Source: Pseudomonadota bacterium (GTDB lineage Bacteria > Pseudomonadota > Alphaproteobacteria > Dongiales > Dongiaceae). Taken from it: DNA of 64,000 nt. Positions 18,458 to 29,140 of this stretch are shown in pieces. The notes under the pieces were generated by a model. It was not told where the DNA came from and searched no databases. It saw only the letters and a program-made list of their open reading frames with translations. The translations under genes were made by a program, and so were the position numbers. The stretch is from assembly GCA_021792365.1 (NCBI GenBank), contig JAJYUT010000002.1:62001-126000 (forward strand), in the 5' to 3' direction. How positions within the stretch are numbered: the first letter of the stretch is position 1; the number at the start of each line of letters is the position of its first letter.

Positions 18458-19504
18458 ATGGCGAGCAACAAGCTTCGGGTCGCGATCCTGGGTGCCAGCG
18501 GCTATACCGGCGCCGAGCTGGTGCGCCTGCTCTCGCGCCATCCGCACGTCGCCATCGTTGCGCTGACCGCCGACCGGCAGGCGGGCAAGCCGGCCGCGGA
18601 GGTCTTCCCGCAGTTCCAGCTGCAGGAGCTGCCCACCCTGACCAAGATCGACGATGTCGACTGGGCTGGGGTGGATTTCGCATTCTGCTGCCTGCCGCAC
18701 GGCCTGACGCAGGAGGTGATTGCCAGGCTGCCGCGGCACCTCAGGATCGTCGATCTCTCTGCCGATTTCCGCCTCGCGGACATCGCGACCTACGCCACCT
18801 GGTACGGGCACGAGCATCACGCGCCCGACCTGCAGAAGGAAGCGGTCTACGGCCTCACGGAAATCAACCGCGATGCGGTGCGCAAGGCGCGGCTGGTCGC
18901 CAATCCCGGCTGCTACCCGACGGCCGCTCAACTGCCCCTGATCCCGCTGCTCGAGAAGAAGCTGATCGACCCCGCGGACATCATCATCGATGCGAAGTCG
19001 GGCGTTACCGGCGCGGGGCGCGATGTGAAGCTCGGCAGTCTCTTTTCCGAGGTGACCGAGGGCATTCACGCTTACGGGGTGGCGAGCCATCGTCACGCAC
19101 CGGAGATCGAGCAGGGGCTGTCCGAGGCCGCCGGCAAGCCGATCCTGGTGAACTTCACGCCGCACCTGATGCCGATGAGCCGCGGCATCCTTGCCAGCAT
19201 CTATGTGAAGCTGGCTCCGGGCGTGACGGCCGATCAGTTGCGTTCGGCGCTGAGCGAGCGCTATCGCGGTGAATACTTCCTGCGCGTCCTGCCGAACGGT
19301 GCAGCGCCCGCGACACGTCATGTGCGCGGCAGCAATTTCGTGCTCATGTCGGTGCACGCCGATCGCGTGCCGAACCGGGCGATCCTGATGTCGGTGGAGG
19401 ACAACCTGGTGAAGGGCGCATCCGGGCAGGCAGTGCAGAACATGAACGTGATGGCCGGCTTCCCGGAGGAGACGGCGCTCGAGCAATTGCCGCTGTTCCC
19501 GTAG
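18458..19504 (+). CDS. argC: N-acetyl-gamma-glutamyl-phosphate reductase
   Basis: Third enzyme of arginine synthesis: NADPH-dependent reduction of N-acetylglutamyl phosphate. The nucleotide-binding motif is VAILGASGYTGAELVRLLSRH; the catalytic cysteine lies in VANPGCYPTAA; a C-terminal HRHAPEIEQ segment is typical. 348 residues from ATG 18458, preceded by GAGGGG. A gamma carbonic anhydrase follows after 11 bases. Confidence 0.96.
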   Translation: MASNKLRVAILGASGYTGAELVRLLSRHPHVAIVALTADRQAGKPAAEVFPQFQLQELPTLTKIDDVDWAGVDFAFCCLPHGLTQEVIARLPRHLRIVDLSADFRLADIATYATWYGHEHHAPDLQKEAVYGLTEINRDAVRKARLVANPGCYPTAAQLPLIPLLEKKLIDPADIIIDAKSGVTGAGRDVKLGSLFSEVTEGIHAYGVASHRHAPEIEQGLSEAAGKPILVNFTPHLMPMSRGILASIYVKLAPGVTADQLRSALSERYRGEYFLRVLPNGAAPATRHVRGSNFVLMSVHADRVPNRAILMSVEDNLVKGASGQAVQNMNVMAGFPEETALEQLPLFP

Positions 19505-19515
19505 GGAGCCTCGCG

Positions 19516-20049
19516 ATGGCCGCGCTCATCCGTCCGCATCATGGCGTCACGCCCAGGATCGCGCCCAGTGCCTTCGTCGCGGAGACCGCTGTCGTGATCG
19601 GCGATGTGGAGATCGGGGAGCATGCGTCGATCTGGTATGGCTGCGTGCTGCGCGGCGATGACAACACGATCCGGGTCGGCGCACGCACCAACATCCAGGA
19701 CGGCACCATCGTCCACATCAATCACGAGCGCGATGGCGCGGCCGGCACCAGGACCGTCATCGGCGCCGACGTCACGATCGGCCACATGGCGCTGATCCAT
19801 GCCTGCACGCTGGAGGACGGCTGCTTCATCGGCATGAAGGCGTGCGTCATGGACGGTGCGGTGGTGGAATCGGGTGCCATGGTCGCGGCCGGTGCGCTGG
19901 TAACTCCCGGCAAGCGCGTGAAGCGCGGCGAGTTGTGGGCCGGCAGTCCCGCCAGGCTGATGCGCAAATTGAGCGAGGCGGAGCTGAGGTATTTCAGCTA
20001 CACGGCGCAGCATTACGCCGAGCTGGCGGCGAGCTATCGCGACGCCTGA
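19516..20049 (+). CDS. Gamma carbonic anhydrase family protein
   Basis: 177-residue left-handed beta-helix protein with hexapeptide repeats (VIGDVEIGEHASIWYGCVLRG, VRVGARTNIQDGTIVH-like, TIGHMALIHACTLEDGCFIGM, VSGAMVAAGALVTPGKRV). Metal-ligand histidines are present in IVHINHE, TIGHMA and LIHAC. Family members include true carbonic anhydrases and inactive relatives, so activity is uncertain. Overlaps the convergent DUF1194 gene by 16 bases. Confidence 0.85.
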   Translation: MAALIRPHHGVTPRIAPSAFVAETAVVIGDVEIGEHASIWYGCVLRGDDNTIRVGARTNIQDGTIVHINHERDGAAGTRTVIGADVTIGHMALIHACTLEDGCFIGMKACVMDGAVVESGAMVAAGALVTPGKRVKRGELWAGSPARLMRKLSEAELRYFSYTAQHYAELAASYRDA

Positions 20050-20759
20050 AGCGCCCGCGCACGGCTGGAGACGATTTCGGTCGTGAACTTGCGCGCCAGC
20101 ACCTCGACCAGGTGCTCCGGATCGCTGGCGGCGAACGCGAAGGCGTGAGGGCCGCCGATGACCTCCCGCTTGAAGTAGCGGTAAATGGTCCGGTCGCGGC
20201 CCAGCGCGACGCCGTTGATGGTGATGCCTTGCGCGACCGCGCGGTCGCGCGCCGACCCGGCGTGCTCGCCCACATTGTCGACCCCGTTGCCGATGATGTT
20301 GATGATCCGGCGCTCCGTGGCAAAGGGAGCGGCCTGCAGCATCCCGGCGCCGTAATCGATCGCGCCCGACAGGTCGGTGAGGGCACCCAGCCTGACGACG
20401 ATGTCGGAGCCGCGGATGGCGCGCAGTTGCTTGGCCGCCTCGGTCGACACCGCAGCGGCATCTTCCGGCGAGCCGATCACGCGCCAAGCGGCGAGCACCG
20501 GGTGGTTGCCGTCGGCCCAGACGAACAGGGCAAAGCCGATGCGCCCGTGCTGTCCTTGCTGGATCGCGGCGACGATCTGCGGAGAACGGATCGCCATGAC
20601 GATACCGTCGACCTGCAGCAGGGCTTCCGGCGCCTCGATCGAGCTGGAGAGGTCGAGGCCTGTGACGATGTTGGCATCCGTCCTGATGCCGTCCGCGAAC
20701 CCGACGCGGCCCGCGAGGACGGCGCAGCCAACGACAATGAATGCAAGCAGACGGCGCAC
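20034..20759 (-). CDS. DUF1194 domain protein (von Willebrand A-like), copy 1
   Basis: Secreted protein of about 241 residues: a hydrophobic signal sequence (RRLLAFIVVGCAVLAG), then a von Willebrand A-like fold with the MIDAS-type motif TGLDLSSSIEAPE, FALFVWADG, and NIIGNGVDNVGEHAG. A GTG at 20759 and a TTG at 20795 are both possible starts. Function unknown; it forms a tandem pair with the next gene. Confidence 0.75.
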   Translation of the reverse strand: MRRLLAFIVVGCAVLAGRVGFADGIRTDANIVTGLDLSSSIEAPEALLQVDGIVMAIRSPQIVAAIQQGQHGRIGFALFVWADGNHPVLAAWRVIGSPEDAAAVSTEAAKQLRAIRGSDIVVRLGALTDLSGAIDYGAGMLQAAPFATERRIINIIGNGVDNVGEHAGSARDRAVAQGITINGVALGRDRTIYRYFKREVIGGPHAFAFAASDPEHLVEVLARKFTTEIVSSRARALQASR

Positions 20760-20825
20760 GACACCAGCTTTCGTCCCGCCGCCCGGGCGCGTCAAGCCGA
20801 ATATGCGGCCAGCCCTCCGGGCAAT

Positions 20826-20866
20826 CTACAATCGGGCAGGCTACAATCCGGGCAGGCTACATTCGG
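20826..20866. repeat. Short tandem repeat between the two DUF1194 genes
   Basis: CTACAATCGGGCAGG (20826-20840), CTACAATCCGGGCAGG (20841-20856) and a partial third unit CTACATTCGG (20857-20866). The third unit contains the TAG stop codon of the upstream DUF1194 copy. Confidence 0.75.
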
Positions 20867-21588
20867 TCCGGTCGCGAAGCGGGCTCGATGTTCAGCGCAA
20901 TCTCCGATACGAATTTCATCGCGAACACCTGGACCAGGGTCTCTGCATTGTCGGCCGGCAGCACGAATGCCGTTCGGCCGCCGATGACCTGGCTGCGATA
21001 GTAGTTGAGCACGGCCGGATCACCGCCGACGACGACGCCGTTGATGGTGGCGCCGCTTGCCAGCAACGCGGCGCGGGCACGCTGCGGATCCTCGCCCACA
21101 TTGTCCTCGCCGTTGCCGATGATGTTCACGAGCGCACGTTTCGCGCGGAAGGGAGCTTGCGACAGCATCTCGGAGGCATGTTCCATCGCGCCGGAGAGGT
21201 TCGTCAGCGTTCCGACCGAACGGGCGGACGACTTCAACAGCGAGTCGAGACGCGCGGTGATCTCCTGCGACGTCGCTTCGGCGTCCTCTTGCGAGCCGAT
21301 GGTGCGCCATGACACCAGTTCCGGGTAATCGCCATCCGCCCATACGAACACGGCAAAGCCGATTCGACGGTGCTGGCCGTGCTGGATCGCCGCGAGAATA
21401 GCTGGCGACCGGATGGCTTGGGCCATGCCGTCGATCTGGAGCATGGTCTCTTGGGCGTTGATCGAACTCGAGACGTCGAGGCCGGTGATAATATTGGCGT
21501 CGGTGCTCAGTTCATCATTTGCGACCGCTGGAACACAGCTCAGCGCGCCGCACAGAGCGAAGAAGGCAACGAGGGCGGAACGAACCAT
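20857..21588 (-). CDS. DUF1194 domain protein (von Willebrand A-like), copy 2
   Basis: 243 residues, paralogous to its downstream neighbour: same order of TGLDVSSSINAQE, FAVFVWADGDYPELVSW, NIIGNGEDNVGEDPQ and VIGGRTAFV. The N terminus MVRSALVAFFALCGALSC is a signal peptide ending near AVA-N. The ATG at 21588 is preceded by GGAGG, five bases away, which decides the start against a longer frame. Role unknown. Confidence 0.8.
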   Translation of the reverse strand: MVRSALVAFFALCGALSCVPAVANDELSTDANIITGLDVSSSINAQETMLQIDGMAQAIRSPAILAAIQHGQHRRIGFAVFVWADGDYPELVSWRTIGSQEDAEATSQEITARLDSLLKSSARSVGTLTNLSGAMEHASEMLSQAPFRAKRALVNIIGNGEDNVGEDPQRARAALLASGATINGVVVGGDPAVLNYYRSQVIGGRTAFVLPADNAETLVQVFAMKFVSEIALNIEPASRPDRM

Positions 21589-21757
21589 ATTGACCTCCAG
21601 TCGCCGACCACCGGCGACCGCCGAAGCAACGTTGACATCACCTCCCTTGAGCACAGCTTATGCTAAACAGCCTTAATGAGCCGTTAAGCGCCGACCGGAT
21701 CGCCAGCATACCGGGGCGTTGAGAGAACGGACTAGGCCGCTAAGTGGTTCCCCCGCG

Positions 21758-23425
21758 CTATGCGCTTCTGACTTCCCGTAGGAAATCAGTGACCTTGGTC
21801 TGCACCTGCGCGGACCGGTCGGCGAGCTTGGCGACTGCGGCGAGCATCGCGCGCACCGCGCCTCCCGTCTGGGTGGCTGCCTCGGAAACGTGGCCGATGC
21901 TGCTGCTGACCGATTGCGTGCCGCTCGATGCGCCTTCGACATTGCGAGCGATCTCGCGCGTCGCCGAATCCTGCTGCTCGATGGCAGTGGCGATGGCGGC
22001 GGCGATCTGGTTGATCTCGCCCACAATGCTCGAGATGCCCTGGATTGCGCCGACCGCGGTCTTGGTCTCTCCCTGGATCATGGCGACCTGCTGGGCGATC
22101 TCGTCGGTCGCGTGGGCGGTCTGGTTGGCGAGGTTCTTCACCTCGCTGGCAACCACCGCGAAGCCCTTGCCGGCCTCGCCCGCGCGGGCCGCCTCGATGG
22201 TCGCGTTGAGCGCCAGCAGGTTGGTCTGCTCCGCAATATCGGTGATCAGCTTGACCACGTCGCCGACCTTCTGGGCTGCGTCCGCGAGGCCCTGGATCTG
22301 CTTGTCGGTCTCGCTCGCGCGCGCCACGGCGTGGGCCGCGATCTCGGCTGAGCGCTCCGTCTGGCGCCCGATCTCGCCGACCGATGCCACCAGCTCCTCG
22401 GTCGCGCCGGCCACGGAATTGACGTTGCTGCCGGCCGATTGCGACGCTTCGTTCGCGGCCCTCGCTTCCGCCTCGGTCTGCCGCGCCGCGTCCGACATGA
22501 GCTCGACGGACTGACGCAGCTCGGCCATGACGCCTTCGAAGCTCTTGAGCAAATCTGTGATGCTTTGGTCAAAGCTGTGGCACACCGCCTCCATGCGGTC
22601 GCCGCGCCGGGCGCGCGCCTCCGCCTCGGCCTGCTGCTGATCGGCCAGGCGATCGGCCTGGCTGAGGCTCTCCTTGAAGGAGAAGAGGGCGGCGTACATC
22701 TGCCCGATCTCATCCGCGCGCCGCATGTCCGGTATCTCGATGGCGCGCTCGCCGCCGGCCATCCGCGCCATGATCGCCGTGACGGCCCTGACCGGACGGG
22801 AAACCGACCGGCCGATCACGAGATTGCCGAAGATGAGGCCGGCGATCACCAGCGCGATCGCGGACATCATCGCCGTCATCAGCGTGTTCTTGATGGCGGC
22901 GGTCTCGGCGGCGGTCTCGGCATTGACCGCCTCCAGCTTGTTGCTGACCGCGCTCATGCGGGCCATGAGCTCCGTAGACGAGTTGAGGAACGCTTCGAGC
23001 TCCTGGTTGGCCTTGTAGTTGTCGCTGAAGCCGAGTTCGACCAGCGTCAGGGCCCGCGCGGCGAACGCCTCCATGGCCTTGTGGGTCTCGGTCATATCGT
23101 GCCCGACATCCTCCGGCAGGCGGGCCGGCGGCTCCTTGACCAAGTGAGTCCCCAATGGTGCCGCATGCGCCTTCGTGGCCTGGAGCACCACGGGTCCCTG
23201 GTCGCGTTTCATGCGTCCGATGCGGATCGCCGCCTCGACATCGTTGGCGAGGGTGGCGCGCGTCAGGTCGGCGCCCATATGCTGCTTCAGCAGCGATCCC
23301 ACGGCGACCTGCGCCTCGATCGCGCTATTGATCTTGGTCATGCCGTAGAGGCCGGCTGCGCCGACCAGGATCGTCGCCAGCACGGCCGCGCCGGCTGACA
23401 GCATCATCTTGCCCCCGATGTTCAT
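21758..23425 (-). CDS. Methyl-accepting chemotaxis protein 1
   Basis: About 555 residues. Membrane helix 1 (residues 9-30), a periplasmic segment of about 150 residues, helix 2 ([15 protein letters not shown]), a HAMP domain ([22 protein letters not shown]) and a long signalling coiled coil. The hairpin tip [20 protein letters not shown] identifies it as a chemoreceptor that contacts CheA/CheW. The ligand is unknown. ATG 23425 has AAGGAG eleven bases upstream. No che genes lie nearby. Confidence 0.93.
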   Translation of the reverse strand: MNIGGKMMLSAGAAVLATILVGAAGLYGMTKINSAIEAQVAVGSLLKQHMGADLTRATLANDVEAAIRIGRMKRDQGPVVLQATKAHAAPLGTHLVKEPPARLPEDVGHDMTETHKAMEAFAARALTLVELGFSDNYKANQELEAFLNSSTELMARMSAVSNKLEAVNAETAAETAAIKNTLMTAMMSAIALVIAGLIFGNLVIGRSVSRPVRAVTAIMARMAGGERAIEIPDMRRADEIGQMYAALFSFKESLSQADRLADQQQAEAEARARRGDRMEAVCHSFDQSITDLLKSFEGVMAELRQSVELMSDAARQTEAEARAANEASQSAGSNVNSVAGATEELVASVGEIGRQTERSAEIAAHAVARASETDKQIQGLADAAQKVGDVVKLITDIAEQTNLLALNATIEAARAGEAGKGFAVVASEVKNLANQTAHATDEIAQQVAMIQGETKTAVGAIQGISSIVGEINQIAAAIATAIEQQDSATREIARNVEGASSGTQSVSSSIGHVSEAATQTGGAVRAMLAAVAKLADRSAQVQTKVTDFLREVRSA

Positions 23426-23532
23426 GACGACGGCCACTCCTTGCAACACCCCGTGCTGCAAGGGTACGGCGCAGCCGTAAACAGAATCCTAAGAGACGGC
23501 CCGGGAGAGAAACGGCCCGGGAGCAGGCGCGT

Positions 23533-24675
23533 CTAGGCACCCAGCGCTTGTGACAGGTCGGCGAACAACTCCCCGGCATCCTCGATGCCCGCCGACAGGC
23601 GCAGCAGGTCGCCCGGCACCGGGGTGCCCGCTCCCTCGATCGAGGCGCGATGCTCGATCAGGCTCTCCACGCCGCCGAGCGACGTCGCGCGCTTCCACAG
23701 CTTCACCTGCGCGGCGCAGCGGATGGCCGCCGCCTCGCCGCCTTTGACTCGGATCGAGAGCATGCCCCCGAATCCGTTCCGCATCTGGCGCCGGGCCAAA
23801 TCATGCTGTGGATGGCTGGCGAGGCCGGGATACAGCACCTGCTCGACGCGGGGATGCCCCTCCAGCCGTTCGGCCAGGTGGAGCGCGTTCGCGCAGGCTT
23901 GCCTCACGCGCAGCGGCAGCGTCCGCATGCCGCGCAGCAGGAGCCACGCTTCGAAGCTGCCCAGCACCCCGCCGCAACTGGTGCGGACGCCGCAGATCCG
24001 CTGCCAGAACTCGTCGTGCCGCGCCGTGGTGAGGGAACCGGCAAGCACGTCCGAATGGCCGTTCAGGTATTTGGTCGCCGCATGCATGACGAGATCGGCG
24101 CCGAGGGCAACCGGCTGCGTGAGGATCGGCGTTGCGCAGGTGGAATCCACCGCCAGGCGCGCGCCGGCGCCATGCGCGATCTCCGCGAGTGCGGCCAGGT
24201 CGAACACCTGCCACATCGGATTAGCGGGCGTTTCCGCCCAGATGAGCTTGGTCCGGCCCGGCCGCATCGCCGCGCGCACCGCATCGAGATTGTCCATCTC
24301 GACGAAATCGGCCTTCAGGCCCCATTCGCTCGCCGGTCCAATAAGCCACTTGCGAAGCCCCCAATACATGACCTTCGGCGCGACGATGTGATCACCCGGC
24401 CTGAGCGCCAGGAAGGGCGCCGTGGCCGCCGCCATTCCAGCGGAGAACAGCAGCGTCGCGGCGCCGCCTTCCAATCGCGTCAGAAGCTCCTCCGCCTGGT
24501 CCCAGGTCGGGTTGTCCTCGCGTGCGTAGGAGCGGCCGGAGCGATATTCGTTGTCCTCGTCGCGCAGATAGGTGGTCGACATATGGACCGGCTGGACGAT
24601 TGCTTTGGTGGTCGGCTCGATCCAGCCCAAGGCCTGCGCGCACAGGGTTTCGGGGGAGAGGGGGTTGTCAGACAT
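23533..24675 (-). CDS. Cystathionine beta-lyase-like PLP enzyme
   Basis: Cys/Met-metabolism PLP-dependent enzyme, 380 residues. SGMAAATAPFLALRPGDHIV, WAETPANPMWQVFDLAAL and the PLP-lysine block MHAATKYLNGHSDVLAG are diagnostic, as is the SLGGVESLIEHR C-terminal motif. Closest in style to alphaproteobacterial MetC (cystathionine beta-lyase, feeding homocysteine synthesis), but cystathionine gamma-synthases and methionine gamma-lyases share these blocks. The ATG at 24675 (MSDNPLSPET) fits homologues. Confidence 0.85.
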   Translation of the reverse strand: MSDNPLSPETLCAQALGWIEPTTKAIVQPVHMSTTYLRDEDNEYRSGRSYAREDNPTWDQAEELLTRLEGGAATLLFSAGMAAATAPFLALRPGDHIVAPKVMYWGLRKWLIGPASEWGLKADFVEMDNLDAVRAAMRPGRTKLIWAETPANPMWQVFDLAALAEIAHGAGARLAVDSTCATPILTQPVALGADLVMHAATKYLNGHSDVLAGSLTTARHDEFWQRICGVRTSCGGVLGSFEAWLLLRGMRTLPLRVRQACANALHLAERLEGHPRVEQVLYPGLASHPQHDLARRQMRNGFGGMLSIRVKGGEAAAIRCAAQVKLWKRATSLGGVESLIEHRASIEGAGTPVPGDLLRLSAGIEDAGELFADLSQALGA

Positions 24676-24730
24676 GAGAGCGCTCGCGGAGTGGGTACTA
24701 GGGCGCGTCAGGCTAGACGATACGGCGGCA

Positions 24731-24777
24731 AACAAAAAGACCGCCCGCCCGAGGGATGCTCCCAGGGGCGGGCGGTC
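24731..24777 (-). terminator. Rho-independent terminator of glnB-glnA
   Basis: On the minus strand: a perfect 12-bp stem GGACC-free arms GACCGCCCGCCC/GGGCGGGCGGTC (24739-24750 and 24766-24777), then TTTTTGTTTG. It lies 34 bases after the glnA stop. Confidence 0.88.
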
Positions 24778-24811
24778 CGATGGTCCGCGGGTCGCAGGCC
24801 GCGGTCGGGAC

Positions 24812-26221
24812 TTAGCCGGAGTAGTACATCTGATACTCGATCGGATGCGGCGTGTGCTCCAGCGCGTAGACCTCTTCCCACTTCAAGGCCATATAAGCCT
24901 CGATGAAGTCCTTGTTGAACACGTCGCCCTTGAGCAGGAAGGCGTGGTCGGCCTCGAGCGACTGCAGCGCCTCGCGCAGCGAGCCGCACACGGTCGGCAC
25001 GTCCGCCAACTCTTCCGGCGGCAGGTCATAGAGGTTCTTGTCCATCGGGTCGCCCGGATGGATCTTGTTCTGGATGCCGTCCAGGCCCGCCATCAGCAGG
25101 GCGGAAAAAGCCAGGTATGGATTGGCGAGCGGATCGGGGAAGCGCACCTCGACGCGCTTGCCGTTCGGGCTCGCCACATACGGGATGCGGCAGGAGGCCG
25201 AGCGGTTGCGGGACGAGTAAGCCAGCAGCACCGGCGCCTCGAAGCCCGGGATAAGGCGCTTGTAGCTGTTGGTGGTCGGGTTGGTGAAGGCGTTGATCGC
25301 CTTGGCGTGCTTGATGACGCCGCCGATGTAGTAGAGCGCCGTCTCGGAGAGATCCGCATAGCCGTTGCCCGCGAACAGCGGCTTGCCGCCCTTCCAGATC
25401 GACTGATGGACGTGCATGCCCGAGCCGTTGTCGCCCTTGACCGGCTTCGGCATGAAGGTCGCGGTCTTGCCATAGGCATGCGCGACGTTCTTCACGACGT
25501 ACTTGTACTTGATCATGGCGTCGGCGCACTGCACCAGCGTGCCGAACTTCACGCCCAGCTCATGCTGGCTCGGCGCGACCTCGTGGTGATGCTTCTCGAC
25601 CTCCACGCCCATGGCGGCGAGGGTGGACAGCATCTCGGAGCGCAGGTCGCCGCCGGAGTCCAGCGGCGCCACCGGGAAGTAGCCGCCCTTCACCTTCATG
25701 CGGTGGCCGTGATTGCCTTCCTCGAACTTCTTGCCCGACACGTACGAGCCTTCTTCGGAGTCGAGATAGACGTAGGTCTCGTTCATCTTGACGTCGTAGC
25801 GAACGTCGTCGAACACGAAGAACTCGGCCTCCGGGCCGAAATAGGCGGTGTCGCCGATGCCGGAGCTCTTCACATAAGCTTCCGCCTTCTTGGCGATGGA
25901 GCGCGGATCGCGGCCATAGGCCTGACCGGTCAGCGGCTCGGCGATGTCGCAGAAGATGACCAGCAGCTTCTGGGCGGAGAAGGGGTCCAGCACCGCGGTG
26001 TCGCAATCCGGGATCAGCGTCATGTCGGATTCGTTGATGGCCTTCCAGCCCGCGATCGACGAGCCGTCGAACATCACGCCCTCGGTGAGGAAGTCCTCGT
26101 TGATCGTCGACACGTGATGCGCCAAGTGCTGCCACTGGCCCATGGGATCGGTGAAACGAAAATCGACATACTGGATCTCCTCCTTCTTGATGAGATCCAA
26201 CACTTTCTTGACGCTCGACAT
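24812..26221 (-). CDS. glnA: Type I glutamine synthetase
   Basis: Ammonium-assimilating dodecameric enzyme, 469 residues. Beta-grasp N-terminal domain ([20 protein letters not shown]), the PEAEFF metal-site motif, [16 protein letters not shown], and the ATP-binding block [18 protein letters not shown]. The adenylylation tyrosine is Tyr398 in NLYDLPPEE, so activity is probably controlled by GlnE. Preceded 73 bases upstream by glnB in the same direction; both should be read from the sigma-54 promoter at 26670. Confidence 0.98.
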   Translation of the reverse strand: MSSVKKVLDLIKKEEIQYVDFRFTDPMGQWQHLAHHVSTINEDFLTEGVMFDGSSIAGWKAINESDMTLIPDCDTAVLDPFSAQKLLVIFCDIAEPLTGQAYGRDPRSIAKKAEAYVKSSGIGDTAYFGPEAEFFVFDDVRYDVKMNETYVYLDSEEGSYVSGKKFEEGNHGHRMKVKGGYFPVAPLDSGGDLRSEMLSTLAAMGVEVEKHHHEVAPSQHELGVKFGTLVQCADAMIKYKYVVKNVAHAYGKTATFMPKPVKGDNGSGMHVHQSIWKGGKPLFAGNGYADLSETALYYIGGVIKHAKAINAFTNPTTNSYKRLIPGFEAPVLLAYSSRNRSASCRIPYVASPNGKRVEVRFPDPLANPYLAFSALLMAGLDGIQNKIHPGDPMDKNLYDLPPEELADVPTVCGSLREALQSLEADHAFLLKGDVFNKDFIEAYMALKWEEVYALEHTPHPIEYQMYYSG

Positions 26222-26294
26222 GATACCTTCCTGATCTCTGGATTGATTGACTGGTCCGGCAGCTTGGCCGCCGGCGCCCTCGGCATGATTTGAG

Positions 26295-26867
<573 letters not shown>

Positions 26868-26912
26868 TCATGTTAAGGATATCAGCCCACCTCACCACCA
26901 CGGAGCCATGCC

Positions 26913-27815
26913 ATGCCGGAACTCGTCATCGATGCGCGCAGTGCGGATCTGGGCGGCGGCTTCACGGTGAAGCGAATCCTGCCGTTCCGGCAGCGCCGCA
27001 TGGTCGGGCCCTTCATCTTCCTGGACCACGCAGGGCCCCTGAGCCTTCCGCCGGAACGGCTGCGCAAGGCCGACGTGCGGCCCCACCCGCATATCGGCCT
27101 CTCCACCGTCAGCTACCTGTTCGAGGGCGCCATCACTCACCGCGACAGCCTCGGCGTGGAGCAGGTGATCCAGCCCGGCGCGGTGAACTGGATGACCGCT
27201 GGACGCGGCATCTCGCATTCGGAGCGCTTCGACGCGCCGGACAGCGCCGGGCAAGGTTGCGAACTGATCCAGAGCTGGGTGGCCTTGCCGGCGGGTGACG
27301 AGGAATGCGCGCCGGCATTCGATCACTATGCCGCCGAGCGGCTGCCGATGATGGAAGAGGGCGGCGCCTGGGCGCGGCTGATCGCGGGCTCCGCGTTCGG
27401 CGCGACCAGCCCCGTCGAGACGCGCTCGCCGCTTTTCTATCTCCACGTCATTCTGGGGCCGGGTGCGCGGATCGACCTGCCGCAGGGCTACGCGGAGCGC
27501 GCGGCCTATGTTGCGGACGGATCGGTGGAGGTCGACGGGCGCGCCTGTTCGGCCGGCCAGATGATCGTCTTCGGCCCTACGGAACAGCCGCTCCTATCTG
27601 CCAGCGCGCCGGCGACGGTCATGCTGCTCGGCGGCGAGCCGCTCGGGGAGCGGTTCATCTGGTGGAACTTCGTCTCCTCCCGCAAGGAGCGGATCGAGCA
27701 GGCGAAGGCCGACTGGAAGGCCGGCCGCATCGACCTGCCGCCCAACGACAACGCGGAGTTCATCCCGCTGCCCGAAGAGCGCACCAGGCCGGCTCGCCCC
27801 GAACCGCTGTCGTAG
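26913..27815 (+). CDS. Pirin family protein
   Basis: 300-residue bicupin with the pirin signature: VKRILPFRQRRMVGPFIFLDH, HPHIGLSTVSYLFEG and WMTAGRGISHSER supply the metal-binding histidines of the N-terminal cupin; the C-terminal cupin follows from about residue 170. Family members include quercetinase-like enzymes and regulators; the role here is unknown. GGAG lies seven bases before the ATG. The 279 bases upstream also hold the glnB promoter on the other strand. Confidence 0.9.
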   Translation: MPELVIDARSADLGGGFTVKRILPFRQRRMVGPFIFLDHAGPLSLPPERLRKADVRPHPHIGLSTVSYLFEGAITHRDSLGVEQVIQPGAVNWMTAGRGISHSERFDAPDSAGQGCELIQSWVALPAGDEECAPAFDHYAAERLPMMEEGGAWARLIAGSAFGATSPVETRSPLFYLHVILGPGARIDLPQGYAERAAYVADGSVEVDGRACSAGQMIVFGPTEQPLLSASAPATVMLLGGEPLGERFIWWNFVSSRKERIEQAKADWKAGRIDLPPNDNAEFIPLPEERTRPARPEPLS

Positions 27816-28002
27816 GCCGTGCAGTGGCGCGACCTCCAAGTGCCTCTACCTTGCGAACCTGAGAGCGGACTGATCGGGTTGCTGCCGATTGGTTGCTGTT
27901 GGAGTTGCATAGCCTGGATGAAAAAGCCTGTCTGCTGCGTTATTGACGGTTGTGGCGCCAGATGGTCCACTGCTTGGCGGCAACTTCGTTTTCGGGGGAC
28001 TC

Positions 28003-28608
28003 ATGTTTGGATCGCGTCGACGCTGGGCGATTGCCGCCCTTTTCATCCTTGCTGCCTGTGGCCAGACGCGCGAGCCATTGCCGATCGCCCGCGCGCCGGC
28101 GGACGCTCCACAGCCGAATCTCCCGCCCAGCAATTACGAGCTTGCGGATCCTGGAACGGTATTCGTATGGCGCGATCTCGGTAGTGCAGAAGAGAAGGAG
28201 GAAATTGTGGGGGAGCACAAAGGCCGCCAAATGGAAGCGATCTATGGAGGGCGGCGCTCCTTCGCCTATGCGCCGAACCCGTGGGCGGACGAGGAGAACA
28301 CCAACAAAGCGGATATCGAACCGCTGTTCCCGCTAGCAGTCGGCAAGAAGGTCACGTTCTACCGCCAACCGCCGGCGGGGCGGACCTTCGACACGGTGGA
28401 AGTGGTGCGTACCGAAACGCTTACTCTCCCGCTCGGGACGGTGGATACGTACGTGATCGAAACCACCTCGAAGCTGGTTTCCGGCAACTGGATCGGCCGA
28501 GCCACGGTCTGGTATGCGCCTTCACTGCGCTGGCAGGTTCAATGGGCGATCAGGGACAATGACGGCGATACTCGCCGGCGCCAGGTCATTGCAATCAAGA
28601 AGCCATGA
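28003..28608 (+). CDS. Uncharacterised lipoprotein
   Basis: 201 residues with an N-terminal signal sequence MFGSRRRWAIAALFILAACG whose lipobox LAAC gives a lipid-anchored Cys19. The mature part is soluble, mostly beta-strand by appearance, with repeated short polar turns and no motif I recognise. GGGGGAC just before the ATG at 28003 acts as a ribosome binding site. Not obviously in an operon. Confidence 0.7.
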   Translation: MFGSRRRWAIAALFILAACGQTREPLPIARAPADAPQPNLPPSNYELADPGTVFVWRDLGSAEEKEEIVGEHKGRQMEAIYGGRRSFAYAPNPWADEENTNKADIEPLFPLAVGKKVTFYRQPPAGRTFDTVEVVRTETLTLPLGTVDTYVIETTSKLVSGNWIGRATVWYAPSLRWQVQWAIRDNDGDTRRRQVIAIKKP

Positions 28609-28693
28609 GACCGCTTCCGATGGCAAGGCCGGAGCAGGTTCGACCATGCCATGAGAGTTCGAGGTGAGCGGCTAGTTCGGACGGGGAAGCAGC

Positions 28694-29047
28694 ATGACGT
28701 ACATCAAGAAGCCGGCTGGCACGGCCTGGTCCATTGTCGCTGGAGCCGTCTGCGCGGCGCTCATGGCACCTTCGGCGAGAGCGGACACGCAGTATTGGAT
28801 CGATTCGGAGGTCTGGGCGGCCTATCAGCGCTACGCCAACGCCGTCGGATCGACCAGACCCGGAGCATTCGCGATCACCGAAGATGGACACAGCTTCTGG
28901 TATGTGAAATGCCGGACAACCAGATGTGCCGGCTCCACGACCTACCGGCATGATGCAAAGCATGCTTGCGAGAAAGAGTACAGCATACCGTGCATCGTCT
29001 TCGCGCTGCGGCAGGAGATCCTTGTGGAGTATGCGATCCGTCCGTGA
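28694..29047 (+). CDS. Small secreted cysteine-containing protein
   Basis: 117 residues. The N terminus (TAWSIVAGAVCAALMAPSARA) is a signal peptide with cleavage near ARA-D. The mature part has four cysteines in CRTTRC ... HACEKEYSIPC, which suggests disulfides in the periplasm. No family recognised. The coding call rests on the clear signal peptide and on an uninterrupted frame. Confidence 0.6.
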   Translation: MTYIKKPAGTAWSIVAGAVCAALMAPSARADTQYWIDSEVWAAYQRYANAVGSTRPGAFAITEDGHSFWYVKCRTTRCAGSTTYRHDAKHACEKEYSIPCIVFALRQEILVEYAIRP

Positions 29048-29140
29048 CGCTCAGCATCTGCTGGCAATGCAGCCTGCTGCCGTTTGCTGGCGATTATATT
29101 GCTTAAGTGACACAGCAAGAGTCTGCCCGCCAGGCCGGCG

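Noticed and set aside
24572-26293. 573-codon frame opposite glnA
   Set aside because: It is antisense to glutamine synthetase, which has unmistakable motifs; no domain is seen in the shadow.
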